A stretch of DNA of 64,000 bases from Pedobacter metabolipauper (lineage in GTDB: Bacteria; Bacteroidota; Bacteroidia; Sphingobacteriales; Sphingobacteriaceae). Position numbers and translations under genes: made by a program. The notes beneath the pieces were generated by a model. The model was not told the DNA's origin. It did not search any database and was given only the letters and a program-made list of their open reading frames with translations. The stretch lies in the NCBI RefSeq assembly GCF_004362715.1, contig NZ_SNYC01000003.1, forward strand, positions 1,365,601-1,429,600, given 5' to 3'. Of this stretch, positions 57,279 to 64,000 are shown piece after piece. Position 1 is the stretch's first letter, and the number at the start of each line of letters is the position of its first letter.

Positions 57279-58049
57279 ATGAGCAAATTCATATCCTACT
57301 TAAAGACCAAATCATTCCGCAACAATTTAATTGCAGCTGTAGTAACTGTAGCTGTACTTTTATTTGTTGCCTTCTTTAGTCTGAGGTATTATACCAAACA
57401 CGGGCAGGGCTTAAACGTACCAGCGTTAAAAGGTTTATCGTTTACACAGGCAGTAAGCAAGCTGGAAGAGCTTGGACTGCGTTATGAGGTAGATTCGGTT
57501 TATATTATGGACAGTCCTGCCGGAACTGTAATTGATCAGGATCCCAATGCCAATACGTTTGTAAAAGACAACCGCACCATATACCTAACGGTAAGCATGA
57601 ATACGGCACCCAATGTAAAATTCCCTGATGTGGAGTTTAAATCATTGAGACAGGCACAGGCATTAATAGAAAGCTTTGGTCTGAAACTTGGAGACACTAC
57701 CTATAAATCTGACGTAAGCAGGGATGTTGTGCTGGAAGCTACCTTTGGCGGCAACCCGATAAAATCCGGAGATGTGATCCCGAAAGGATCACGGATCGAC
57801 TTTTTACTTGGAGATGGAAAAGGAAATGAAGAAGTAGATATCCCTGATCTGATTGGTTTAACCAAAGATGAGGCTGTATTCGCATTAAAGAACGGTGCCA
57901 TGCTGACCTTAGGAAGCATCATTTGGGAAGGACTGATCACAGATTCTGCCAATGCAGTGATCATTAAACAAGATCCATTTTTAACAGATTCTGTGACGAA
58001 GGTTAAAATAGGTACACCAGTAAATATTACGTTATCAAATAAAAAATAA
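57279..58049 (+). CDS. PASTA-domain membrane protein
   Basis: 256 residues. One N-terminal membrane helix (about 14-34), then three PASTA repeats (near 40-108, 110-180 and 183-254), each with a P.L.G.....A...L pattern such as VPALKGLSFTQAVSKLEELGL and IPDLIGLTKDEAVFAL. PASTA domains bind peptidoglycan fragments, usually on Ser/Thr kinases or class A PBPs; here no kinase is attached. It is followed 14 bases later by mltG, which fits a cell wall role. Confidence 0.9.
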   Translation: MSKFISYLKTKSFRNNLIAAVVTVAVLLFVAFFSLRYYTKHGQGLNVPALKGLSFTQAVSKLEELGLRYEVDSVYIMDSPAGTVIDQDPNANTFVKDNRTIYLTVSMNTAPNVKFPDVEFKSLRQAQALIESFGLKLGDTTYKSDVSRDVVLEATFGGNPIKSGDVIPKGSRIDFLLGDGKGNEEVDIPDLIGLTKDEAVFALKNGAMLTLGSIIWEGLITDSANAVIIKQDPFLTDSVTKVKIGTPVNITLSNKK

Positions 58050-58063
58050 TACGATCATTCTCT

Positions 58064-59119
58064 ATGTCAAACGCGGAAAACAAAAGCACTAAAAAAGGAA
58101 CTAAAGTAGTGTTGGCCTTATTGCTGGCTATTTTAGTGGTAGGTGGTTATTACGGATTGAAATTTTACAAGGTATACTTTGCAGCCAATACAACAGGCAA
58201 ATCGAAATACATCTATGTGCGTACAGGTGCAGACCTGGATGATCTGTTCCAGGAGATCCGCCTTAAAGACGTACTTACCGATATCGGAACATTTAGCCAG
58301 GCAGCAGCAAAAATGGAGCTGGCACGTTCTTTAAAACCGGGCCGTTATAAGCTGGCGAATGGGATGAACAACCGCAGCATCATCAACATGCTGAAATCTG
58401 GCAACCAGGATCCGGTAAAATTGAAGTTCCAGAACATCCGTAAAAAAGAAAACTTTGCTGCATACCTTTCCAATAACCTGGAACCGGATTCATTAACCTT
58501 TATCAACCTGCTTGATTCCGCAGCACTGATCGAGAAATATGGTTTCAATAAAGAAAACAGCTATGTGATGTTTATTCCGAACACGTACGAAATGTACTGG
58601 AATACATCTGCCTCTGAGTTCTTTGACCGGATGCATACCGAGTATGATAAATTCTGGACGGCAGCACGCAAGCAAAAAGCAGCAGCATTGAACCTTACTC
58701 CGATCCAGGTTTCTATATTAGCCTCTATTGTAGATGCGGAGGCGTTGTACGACAAAGAAATGCCCATTATAGCTGGCCTGTACCTAAACCGTTTAAACAA
58801 GGGGATTTTACTGCAGGCGGATCCAACGGTGATCTATGCCAATGATGATTTTACGGTAAAACGTGTAACCAATTCTTTATTGCGTGTAGATTCCAGGTAC
58901 AATACCTATAAATATGCTGGTCTGCCTCCCGGACCAATCATGATGCCGAGTATCAATGCTGTTGATGCCGTATTGAATAAACAAGACAACAATTACATCT
59001 ATATGTGTGCTAAGGAAGACTTTTCAGGCTACCATAATTTTGCAGTAACCGTTCAGGAGCATGAAAAGAATGCTAAGAAATACAGGGACGCACTAAATAA
59101 ACGCAACATTTATAAATAG
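58064..59119 (+). CDS. mltG: Endolytic peptidoglycan transglycosylase MltG
   Basis: 351 residues. One N-terminal helix (about 14-34) and a LysM-like lead region precede the YceG domain with catalytic Glu226 in SIVDAEALYDKEMPIIAGLYLNRL (quoted over residues 221-244), and YKYAGLPPGPIMMPS at the C-terminus. It cuts nascent glycan strands near the inner membrane and so limits their length. The usual motif SIVEKET is here SIVDAEA, keeping the Glu. The gene order PASTA-mltG-thioesterase-YihY has short gaps throughout. Confidence 0.93.
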   Translation: MSNAENKSTKKGTKVVLALLLAILVVGGYYGLKFYKVYFAANTTGKSKYIYVRTGADLDDLFQEIRLKDVLTDIGTFSQAAAKMELARSLKPGRYKLANGMNNRSIINMLKSGNQDPVKLKFQNIRKKENFAAYLSNNLEPDSLTFINLLDSAALIEKYGFNKENSYVMFIPNTYEMYWNTSASEFFDRMHTEYDKFWTAARKQKAAALNLTPIQVSILASIVDAEALYDKEMPIIAGLYLNRLNKGILLQADPTVIYANDDFTVKRVTNSLLRVDSRYNTYKYAGLPPGPIMMPSINAVDAVLNKQDNNYIYMCAKEDFSGYHNFAVTVQEHEKNAKKYRDALNKRNIYK

Positions 59120-59121
59120 GG

Positions 59122-59529
59122 ATGTACACGCATACAACGAAGGTTAGGGTCAGGTATGGTGAAACAGACCAGATGGGTTATGTTTATTACGGCAATTATG
59201 CAGAGTACTATGAAGTTGGCCGTGTAGAGATGCTGAGAAGTTTAGGCATGGATTATGCCGCAATGGAGAAAGATGGCGTCATGCTTCCGGTATTAGAGCT
59301 GCACTGCAAGTTTATTAAACCTGCTTTTTACGATCAGGAGATCACCATTAAGACCACCGTTGCAGAATTACCGGGAATCAGGATCCATTTTAAATATGAA
59401 CTCTTTAACCAGGCTGAGGAACTGATCAACATTGGATCGACCACATTGGTATTTATTGATATGGTCAAAAATAAGCTCTGTTCCCCACCTGCTGAATTCA
59501 TGAAGCGGTTAGAACAATATTTTCAGTAG
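59122..59529 (+). CDS. YbgC-like acyl-CoA thioesterase
   Basis: 135 residues, hot-dog fold. The active-site segment is RVRYGETDQMGYVYYGNYAEYYEVGR (quoted over residues 9-34), with Asp16 and the usual Tyr/His region; here Tyr replaces the common His in MGYVYYGNY. It hydrolyses acyl-CoA. It starts two bases after mltG. Confidence 0.88.
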   Translation: MYTHTTKVRVRYGETDQMGYVYYGNYAEYYEVGRVEMLRSLGMDYAAMEKDGVMLPVLELHCKFIKPAFYDQEITIKTTVAELPGIRIHFKYELFNQAEELINIGSTTLVFIDMVKNKLCSPPAEFMKRLEQYFQ

Positions 59530-59538
59530 ATTTGATCA

Positions 59539-60531
59539 ATGGAATGGGTACATAAGCAACTGTTAAAACTTAAGCTTTACGCAATGCTGATAGACTGGAC
59601 AAAAGTCTATGTATTGCCTGGTTTTAGCCCCCTGCCTATCTATACCGTTGCCACGTTCTTTTTTACCGAGATCGGAAAAGATTCACTGGTTAATAAGGCC
59701 TCTTCCCTGGCTTATAATTTTATGCTGGCTATATTTCCCGGCATCATCTTTTTATTCACGCTGATCCCTTTTATTCCGAAGCGTATCGGCTTCCAGGACC
59801 AACTGATGAAACTGATCGTACTGGTATTACCGGGCGATGCCTATAATGCGTTCAGTGCTACGCTGGATGAGATTGTGAACAAGCAAAACAGCAGCTTGCT
59901 CTCCTTTGGTTTCATCTTGTCGTTATTCTTCGCTACAAACGGTATTCACAACCTGATGATGGCCTTTAACAAATCATCATTGATCATAGAAACCCGTAGC
60001 TGGGTAAAGCAGCGCTTCATTGCCATCGTGCTCACGCTTGTTATTGTCCTCTCTGTGATCATTTGTATTACAGCGATGACTATTGGTGAGCTTGCACTGA
60101 ATTACATCGACACAGAGCTTAATATTAAGGATGGACTCACCAAGTTTGTGATCCAGCTTACCCGATGGGCATTGCTTGGCGTCTTATACTTTGTCACGAT
60201 ATCCATTTTGTACCGTTATGGTCCGGCGCACTCCAAGAAATGGAAGTTCTTTAGTGCGGGTTCCTGGCTGGCAACCATCCTTGCATTTTTAACCATTTGG
60301 GGATTCTCCTTTTACATCAATAATTTCAGTTCTTACAATAAAGTGTACGGATCTATCGGCACTTTGATCGTGATTATGATCTGGCTTTATTTAAATTCCC
60401 TGATACTTTTGGTGGGATTTGAGCTAAATGCGAGTGTAGATCTGTCTAAACGGAGTGTAAAGATCATCAAGCCGAACTTCAATTTGTTCAAAAAATCGGC
60501 TCCAGCAGAAGATAAGTTAGAGAGGAAGTAA
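59539..60531 (+). CDS. YihY/BrkB family membrane protein
   Basis: 330 residues with about six membrane helices. Motifs SLAYNFMLAIFPGIIFLFTLIPF (over residues 55-77), FYINNFSSYNKVYGSIGTLIVIMIWLYLNS (in parts) are typical of the YihY family, once called RNase BN in error. Function uncertain; a membrane-associated transport or lipid role is suspected. Last gene of the PASTA-mltG unit. Confidence 0.92.
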   Translation: MEWVHKQLLKLKLYAMLIDWTKVYVLPGFSPLPIYTVATFFFTEIGKDSLVNKASSLAYNFMLAIFPGIIFLFTLIPFIPKRIGFQDQLMKLIVLVLPGDAYNAFSATLDEIVNKQNSSLLSFGFILSLFFATNGIHNLMMAFNKSSLIIETRSWVKQRFIAIVLTLVIVLSVIICITAMTIGELALNYIDTELNIKDGLTKFVIQLTRWALLGVLYFVTISILYRYGPAHSKKWKFFSAGSWLATILAFLTIWGFSFYINNFSSYNKVYGSIGTLIVIMIWLYLNSLILLVGFELNASVDLSKRSVKIIKPNFNLFKKSAPAEDKLERK

Positions 60532-60591
60532 ATTTTTCTTATTCATTTCTAAGCATTTATCACTTTCTATCAAAAAAAACTTAATCATAGT

Positions 60592-60621
60592 TTGCAGAAT
60601 CAAGTCCTATTTGTACTTTTG
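60592..60621 (+). promoter_or_regulatory. Promoter of tRNA-Ser
   Basis: TTG (60592-60594), 19-base spacer, TACTTTTG (60614-60621): an exact consensus match, ending five bases before the tRNA. It is among the clearest promoters in the window. Confidence 0.8.
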
Positions 60622-60625
60622 CGCC

Positions 60626-60712
60626 GGAGAGTTGGCAGAGTGGTCGATTGCGGCAGTCTTGAAAACTGTTGACTTGTCAAAGGGTCCGCGGGTTCGAATC
60701 CCCCACTCTCCG
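60626..60712 (+). tRNA. tRNA-Ser (anticodon UGA)
   Basis: An 87-base class II tRNA. The acceptor stem pairs GGAGAGT with ACTCTCC and discriminator G; the anticodon stem is GCAGT/ACTGT with loop CTTGAAA, giving anticodon TGA at 60660-60662. A long variable arm follows, and the T arm has GGTTCGAATCC. It reads UCA serine codons. CCA is not encoded. The tRNA 3' end lies at the edge of the prophage and is a likely integration site. Confidence 0.96.
60690..60712 (+). other. Putative prophage attachment site (tRNA-Ser 3' end)
   Basis: The integrase gene begins 81 bases after the tRNA. Tyrosine integrases often recombine within the 3' part of a tRNA and keep it intact. Only one copy of this sequence is within the window; the second copy should mark the far end of the element. 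The limits given are the T arm and acceptor stem, chosen by analogy. Confidence 0.4.
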
Positions 60713-60715
60713 CGA

Positions 60716-60748
60716 AACCTGTTCCTTGCATAAAGGAGCAGGTTTTTT
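60716..60748 (+). terminator. Terminator after tRNA-Ser
   Basis: Stem AACCTGTTCC and GGAGCAGGTT (one G-T pair) with a nine-base loop and a T run. It insulates the tRNA transcript from the integrase gene. Confidence 0.88.
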
Positions 60749-60792
60749 CATTTAAAGTACAAAAACGGGACAAAAAGGGTACATTCAAATTC

Positions 60793-62028
60793 ATGCTTAA
60801 AAACTACAAATGGGCTAAGGGTTACAAAGGACCAACAGGCGATCCAAATGAAGAATGGTTTGCTTATTATTCATTTATCAACCCAGGTACCGGCCGATTT
60901 GAAAGGATTAAAGTAAAAGAGGGATTAAACTATTATCACGACCTCAAAGAGAAAGAGACTTTCTTAAAAGAACTCGTTGACGAGATCAATAAAAATCTTA
61001 AAGCTGGATATAACCCGTTTGACGTACCAAAAATTGAAAAGGATATTGTTCAAGAGATAGTGGATGAAAAGCATCGGGAAGATAATCCAAAGTCACCATT
61101 ACTTACTCACGCCTTCATTGACTTCTTAAATAACAAACGCGGTAAAGATTTAGCGAAACCTACAATTGATGCCTATGAGGGATACGTAGGTAAGTTTGAG
61201 AATTATTTGTTTGAGGCTAAAAAGGCTGACATCAGACTTGATCAGATTGACGCTAAGTTTATTTCCGATATGCTGGAATGGCTCAAGGTACATCATGACT
61301 GGAATGGAACCACCTATAACAATCACCTGAACTACTGGGTTACGCTTCTGAACTGGTTTGCAAAGAAACCTCGGTTCTGGATTAAACGTGAGGAATTTGA
61401 TATAGGTACAGATGGTGAGATTGAGCACAAGAATACCAAGCCTATGAAAAACCAATACTTTGGTGATACCGTTGCTGAAAATGTTAAAAAGGCGATGTTG
61501 AAATATCCCAAAGTATTATACTTCTCCCAGTTTATATACTTCAGCTGTATGCGTCCGGATGAGATCAGGAATCTTAAGGTTGAAAATGTAGATATCAAAG
61601 GGAGGTATATTAAGATCATTGGTAAGACGAAAAGTAGAACCGTTCCTATTTGCGATGAGCTGGCAGAAATGCTGACTAGTTTACGTCTTGAACAGTTCCC
61701 GGCTAATTATTACGTGATCGGATACCAGGCAGAAGTTAGCGACCAGATGCACAGTGAGAATTATTTCACGCGCGTATTTCGTGAGGACATTAGAAAACCG
61801 TTAGGCTTGTCTGATAACTTTACAATGTACGGATGGAAGCATACCCGTGTCGTTGATCTGCTAAATGCCGGTTATACTGATGCTGAAATAATGAACCTTA
61901 CAGGCCATAGAGATACAGCGAGCTACGATAAATATAAACGTGAACTAATTGGCCACATGAATACCAGGCTACGGGGTAAAACGATTGGATGGGATGCTAA
62001 ATCTTTGGTTTTGACATCTTTACCATAA
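60793..62028 (+). CDS. Tyrosine-type site-specific integrase
   Basis: 411 residues. The N-terminal SAM-like core-binding domain spans about 105-215 (KPTIDAYEGYVGKFENYLF in parts), the catalytic domain about 230-395. Catalytic residues: Arg254 in CMRPDEIRNL, a Lys in KSRTVP, His372 in TGHRDTAS and the tyrosine nucleophile Tyr381 in SYDKYKRE. The position of the second Arg (HxLR in many relatives) reads YGWK, with Tyr346 and Lys349; this variant occurs in Bacteroidota integrases I recall, but I could not check it. It is placed just after tRNA-Ser, its probable target, and overlaps the convergent lipoprotein gene by 32 bases. Confidence 0.92.
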   Translation: MLKNYKWAKGYKGPTGDPNEEWFAYYSFINPGTGRFERIKVKEGLNYYHDLKEKETFLKELVDEINKNLKAGYNPFDVPKIEKDIVQEIVDEKHREDNPKSPLLTHAFIDFLNNKRGKDLAKPTIDAYEGYVGKFENYLFEAKKADIRLDQIDAKFISDMLEWLKVHHDWNGTTYNNHLNYWVTLLNWFAKKPRFWIKREEFDIGTDGEIEHKNTKPMKNQYFGDTVAENVKKAMLKYPKVLYFSQFIYFSCMRPDEIRNLKVENVDIKGRYIKIIGKTKSRTVPICDELAEMLTSLRLEQFPANYYVIGYQAEVSDQMHSENYFTRVFREDIRKPLGLSDNFTMYGWKHTRVVDLLNAGYTDAEIMNLTGHRDTASYDKYKRELIGHMNTRLRGKTIGWDAKSLVLTSLP

Positions 62029-62551
62029 ATAATACGGCTAATACCACAACAAAGAAAGCGACCAGCCAAACGCCCATTTTTGCCGGTTCTTTTTGAACGG
62101 TGCTATTCTTTTCCAGTGAAGTTTTTTCTTCTTTCTGGTTGCTGTTGGATGAACTTTGCTGCGTGATATCGTTTAGAACTGTTGTCGTTCTATCAAACTT
62201 AAATGGTATCTTATTTGGATGAACCGTTGCCTTTGTGGTAAGGATTCCTGTTACAGGATCCAGCATTAACTTCACATCAACCAGATCGCTTTTGATAGCC
62301 ATTATGCCATTAACGATACTATCCATATTTAAATATGTATCCTGGGTAACCGTTTTTTCAGGAACAACAACTGCAGTATCAATTTTCTCGACTGTTGTTA
62401 TCTTTGTTTTATCAATGGTAAGTCCTGTGCTGTCCTTTTTCAAAGTAGTTGAAGATTCAACTTTCTTTAATTCCTTGGTTTTAAAAACCTTCCTAAAGGT
62501 TCCGCATCCGGAAAGGATGATCATGATCCACAAAATAAATACTATTCTCAT
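61997..62551 (-). CDS. Lipoprotein with C-terminal membrane helix (single-gene spanin candidate)
   Basis: 184 residues. N-terminal lipoprotein signal with lipobox LSGC (Cys16), then a charged and Thr/Val-rich middle part and a Ser/Asn/Gln/Lys linker, and a C-terminal helix at about 159-177 (MGVWLVAFFVVVLAVLFMV) with a basic tail. A lipid anchor in the outer membrane and a helix in the inner membrane is the layout of unimolecular spanins of phages such as T1, which fuse the two membranes at lysis. The gene lies in a run with an endolysin. No sequence similarity to known spanins was checked. Its ATG overlaps the stop of the 58-residue gene (ATGA). Confidence 0.7.
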   Translation of the reverse strand: MRIVFILWIMIILSGCGTFRKVFKTKELKKVESSTTLKKDSTGLTIDKTKITTVEKIDTAVVVPEKTVTQDTYLNMDSIVNGIMAIKSDLVDVKLMLDPVTGILTTKATVHPNKIPFKFDRTTTVLNDITQQSSSNSNQKEEKTSLEKNSTVQKEPAKMGVWLVAFFVVVLAVLFMVKMSKPKI

Positions 62552-62724
62552 AATTGTTTCATTAAATCTCGTAACTGGATCACCTTGACGTTTACGCTGT
62601 CGAGCCTGGTGTTAATAGGCGAACTATATTCTTTGATAAGAATCGGTTGAGGTTCTACTTTACTGGATGTTACACCAGCTGAGAACAAAAGAATTAACGC
62701 GGGTATTATGAATAGCTTTTTCAT
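62548..62724 (-). CDS. 58-residue exported peptide of the phage cassette
   Basis: A short frame read on the minus strand: KKLFIIPALILLFSAGV, then SSKVEPQPILIKEYSS and a polar tail RLDSVNVKVIQLRDLMKQL. It has a signal-peptide-like or membrane N-terminus. Both ends overlap neighbours: its ATG overlaps the TGA of the 123-residue gene (ATGA), and its TGA overlaps the ATG of the lipoprotein gene. Such overlaps at both ends make chance unlikely. A holin, antiholin or periplasmic lysis role is possible, but nothing in it is diagnostic. Confidence 0.65.
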   Translation of the reverse strand: MKKLFIIPALILLFSAGVTSSKVEPQPILIKEYSSPINTRLDSVNVKVIQLRDLMKQL

Positions 62725-63092
62725 TTCTTTTTATTTTTGTTAAAATATTGTTTAAGAGATTGAAGCGTCTGATCAAGATTTACCAGGGATGTATCTAACT
62801 TGCTTGTATTGCTATCTTGCTGCTCTTTATATGGAGCGAGCTGTTTAGGTAGTTCACTCTGAACACCTTTACGAACCTCTATAACGATCCGTTCGTTGAA
62901 GCTGGTAATATCTGCAATACGCAACCTGTTAACTTCGTTATTGATGTTGTATTGCCATAAATTAAGGGCAACGGAAAGAACCAGAAGCGCGGCAAAAGGA
63001 TTCTTTTGTATCGCTGTAAATAAGCGATCAAACATCCTTTCTATCCAAGCAGCTTTTCTATCAAACATATCTTGTTTTTGATTCTCTTCCAT
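62721..63092 (-). CDS. Small one-helix membrane protein of the phage cassette (holin-like position)
   Basis: 123 residues. A charged N-terminus (MEENQKQDMFDRKAAW), one hydrophobic helix at about 31-48 (NPFAALLVLSVALNLWQY) and a coiled-coil C-terminal half (RKGVQSELPKQLAPYKEQ, SLVNLDQTLQSLKQYF). It starts next to the endolysin stop codon and ends in an ATGA overlap with the 58-residue gene. A class III holin or a spanin subunit is suggested by position only. Confidence 0.75.
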   Translation of the reverse strand: MEENQKQDMFDRKAAWIERMFDRLFTAIQKNPFAALLVLSVALNLWQYNINNEVNRLRIADITSFNERIVIEVRKGVQSELPKQLAPYKEQQDSNTSKLDTSLVNLDQTLQSLKQYFNKNKKK

Positions 63093-63563
63093 TTATGCAG
63101 CGATCTCAAAGTGCATCCAGTCGTAATTCTTTTCCCGTCCAAGGGAAACAAAACCATGCTTATAAAATATATCAATCATCGCTTTGTATTCAGGACGCGC
63201 AAACCGTGCGGTCTTTGAAGTTTCTTTTAGTAAATTACGATCAGGATCAAGATCAATAGCAGTACCCCATGAGTGACGTGATAGTGTTGTCGTGCTTCCC
63301 CTCATAAGACGGTAATTAAAACAGCCACCGTATAGATCAATACCGAGCTCAACAATTTTAGCATATCCATAATGGGAAAGGATATCAGTGAAAACCGCTT
63401 TCAACCGATCAGCAATCAGCTTGTGACATTGAATTTTGGTAACGTAAGAATTTCTCTGCCATGCAACACGCATTTTAAACGGAAGGGTGATGGTAGTTAA
63501 GTACCCGGATCCTGTGGCATTTGGTATCCCATATTTTTTGTTTAACTGATCTGTAGTAATCAT
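63093..63563 (-). CDS. M15 family peptidase, phage endolysin type
   Basis: 156 residues with no signal peptide. The zinc peptidase motif [12 protein letters not shown] gives His97 and Asp104, and His151 in DWMHFEI completes the site; Asp148 is a likely catalytic acid. This is the D-alanyl-D-alanine/L-alanyl-D-glutamate carboxypeptidase fold of T5-type endolysins that cut peptidoglycan peptides. Lack of a signal peptide agrees with release through a holin. It begins a run of four overlapping genes on the minus strand. Confidence 0.9.
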   Translation of the reverse strand: MITTDQLNKKYGIPNATGSGYLTTITLPFKMRVAWQRNSYVTKIQCHKLIADRLKAVFTDILSHYGYAKIVELGIDLYGGCFNYRLMRGSTTTLSRHSWGTAIDLDPDRNLLKETSKTARFARPEYKAMIDIFYKHGFVSLGREKNYDWMHFEIAA

Positions 63564-63564
63564 C

Positions 63565-63589
63565 GTGTTACCATTTTAAAGTGTAACAC
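63565..63589. repeat. Inverted repeat next to the endolysin start
   Basis: Arms GTGTTAC and GTAACAC, 7 bases each, with an 11-base spacer, one base upstream of the endolysin ATG. In the mRNA it could hide the ribosome-binding site; as DNA it could be an operator. Confidence 0.5.
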
Positions 63590-63654
63590 AAATTTACCTC
63601 CGTACTTAAGGAGACTGGTTTTTAATACTTTACTATTCGTATTTAGTAAGATAT

Positions 63655-64000
63655 TTAAGCTCTGTATAAATTACCACTTGCATCTATCCTTACAGCAGCA
63701 TCCCCAGCTGCGCCAGCAAGATTTGCTATGATACCACCTTCAGAAACAATACCTCCGGATCCTACTTCTAATTTCGATGATGCTTTCAAAGTATTGAAGT
63801 AACCCCCGTAGCTTTTACTGGGTCCATCACCTGAATCTGTTTGATCAATGCCAACAACAGCTGCCGATAAACCAGACGGATCAGTATTTCTTTTTTGTAA
63901 AAGACCTACCACACTTCCATTAGAAGAAATTCCGGTTATTAGAGGTATGAATATGAGACCACTTCCATTAGCGAAGAAGCCATTACCTGTACCATAAGAC
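63655..64000 (-). CDS. Phage tail-fibre-like protein, C-terminal part (cut by window edge)
   Basis: The frame is open to the right edge: reading back from the stop at 63655 gives about 115 residues with no start needed. The GTG at 63912 is internal, since upstream codons stay open (…NGFFANGSGLIFIPLITG). It is rich in Gly, Ser, Asn and Ala, with repeats like GSGGIVSEGGIIANLAG and a C-terminal VRIDASGNLYRA, in the style of phage tail or receptor-binding proteins. The identification rests on composition and neighbours, so it is tentative. A short gap of 91 bases separates it from the endolysin. Confidence 0.6.
   Translation of the reverse strand, partial: SYGTGNGFFANGSGLIFIPLITGISSNGSVVGLLQKRNTDPSGLSAAVVGIDQTDSGDGPSKSYGGYFNTLKASSKLEVGSGGIVSEGGIIANLAGAAGDAAVRIDASGNLYRA

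Larger units (their letters stand above)
60690..64000. mobile_element. Integrase end of a prophage, continuing past the window
   Basis: Evidence: a tRNA at the border, a tyrosine recombinase directly next to it, and minus-strand phage-type genes for an M15 endolysin, membrane proteins, a lipoprotein and a tail-like protein. No capsid or terminase gene lies in the visible part. The 3.3 kb is only one end of the element, so the type and completeness cannot be judged. Confidence 0.8.

Noticed and set aside
62235..62588. 117-residue frame opposite the lipoprotein and 58-residue genes
   Set aside because: Antisense to two genes joined by an overlap; no start signal and no family features.

Overview
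The window looks like a chromosomal segment of a Bacteroidota bacterium, most likely a Sphingobacteriaceae member close to Pedobacter. The reasons are the TTG-N19/20-TAnnTTTG promoters, a carboxypeptidase-regulatory-type TonB-dependent receptor, a Bacteroidota-style MutS, DUF3857 transglutaminase-like proteins, a futalosine menaquinone route, and frequent TTG starts. No sequence search was run, so the genus is inference.

Layout. 1-3.6 kb: two DUF3857/transglutaminase-like proteins, the first cut by the window edge. 3.6-9.5 kb (minus): a 40-residue membrane peptide, an NlpC/P60 lipoprotein, mutS, and mqnE-phosphatase-mqnA for menaquinone. 9.7-15.6 kb: a lipoprotein, then sulfur amino acid genes: a cystathionine synthase/lyase, followed by a SAM-I riboswitch, a tiny Cys-Cys-Cys leader ORF, and metY-metX-hom. 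15.6-24 kb: a 2-oxoacid dehydrogenase E2, cinA, an LptD-like protein, two paralogous cell-wall amidases and an MCE/MlaD protein. 23.9-35.3 kb: two HisKA_2 sensor kinases, a sigma-54 activator-type response regulator and an alginate-export-type porin, then a divergent four-gene hydrolase operon with a candidate sigma-54 promoter.

35.4-47 kb: housekeeping genes (rnz, STAS, purC, phoH, SAM hydrolase, DUF1015, serA-like, serC, TonB receptor, rpe). 47.2-49.3 kb: an ECF42-type sigma factor with its DGPF/YciI partner and an AhpD-like protein. 49.4-60.5 kb: pnp, rpsO, thioesterases, a MATE exporter, a Crp/Fnr regulator, an outer-membrane protein, ddl, a PASTA protein, mltG and a YihY protein.

60.6-64 kb: tRNA-Ser(UGA) followed by a tyrosine integrase and, on the opposite strand, a compact set of overlapping phage-type genes (M15 endolysin, a one-TM protein, a 58-residue peptide, a lipoprotein with a C-terminal TM) and the end of a tail-like gene. 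This is the integrase end of a prophage that continues past the right edge.

The most notable points are the SAM-riboswitch/polycysteine leader arrangement before the homocysteine genes, the prophage lysis cassette with a single-gene spanin candidate, a metallo-beta-lactamase-fold protein that has lost most metal ligands, and a DUF3857 protein with a degenerate transglutaminase centre. Several short genes (40, 27, 48 and 58 residues) are annotated from direct reading.
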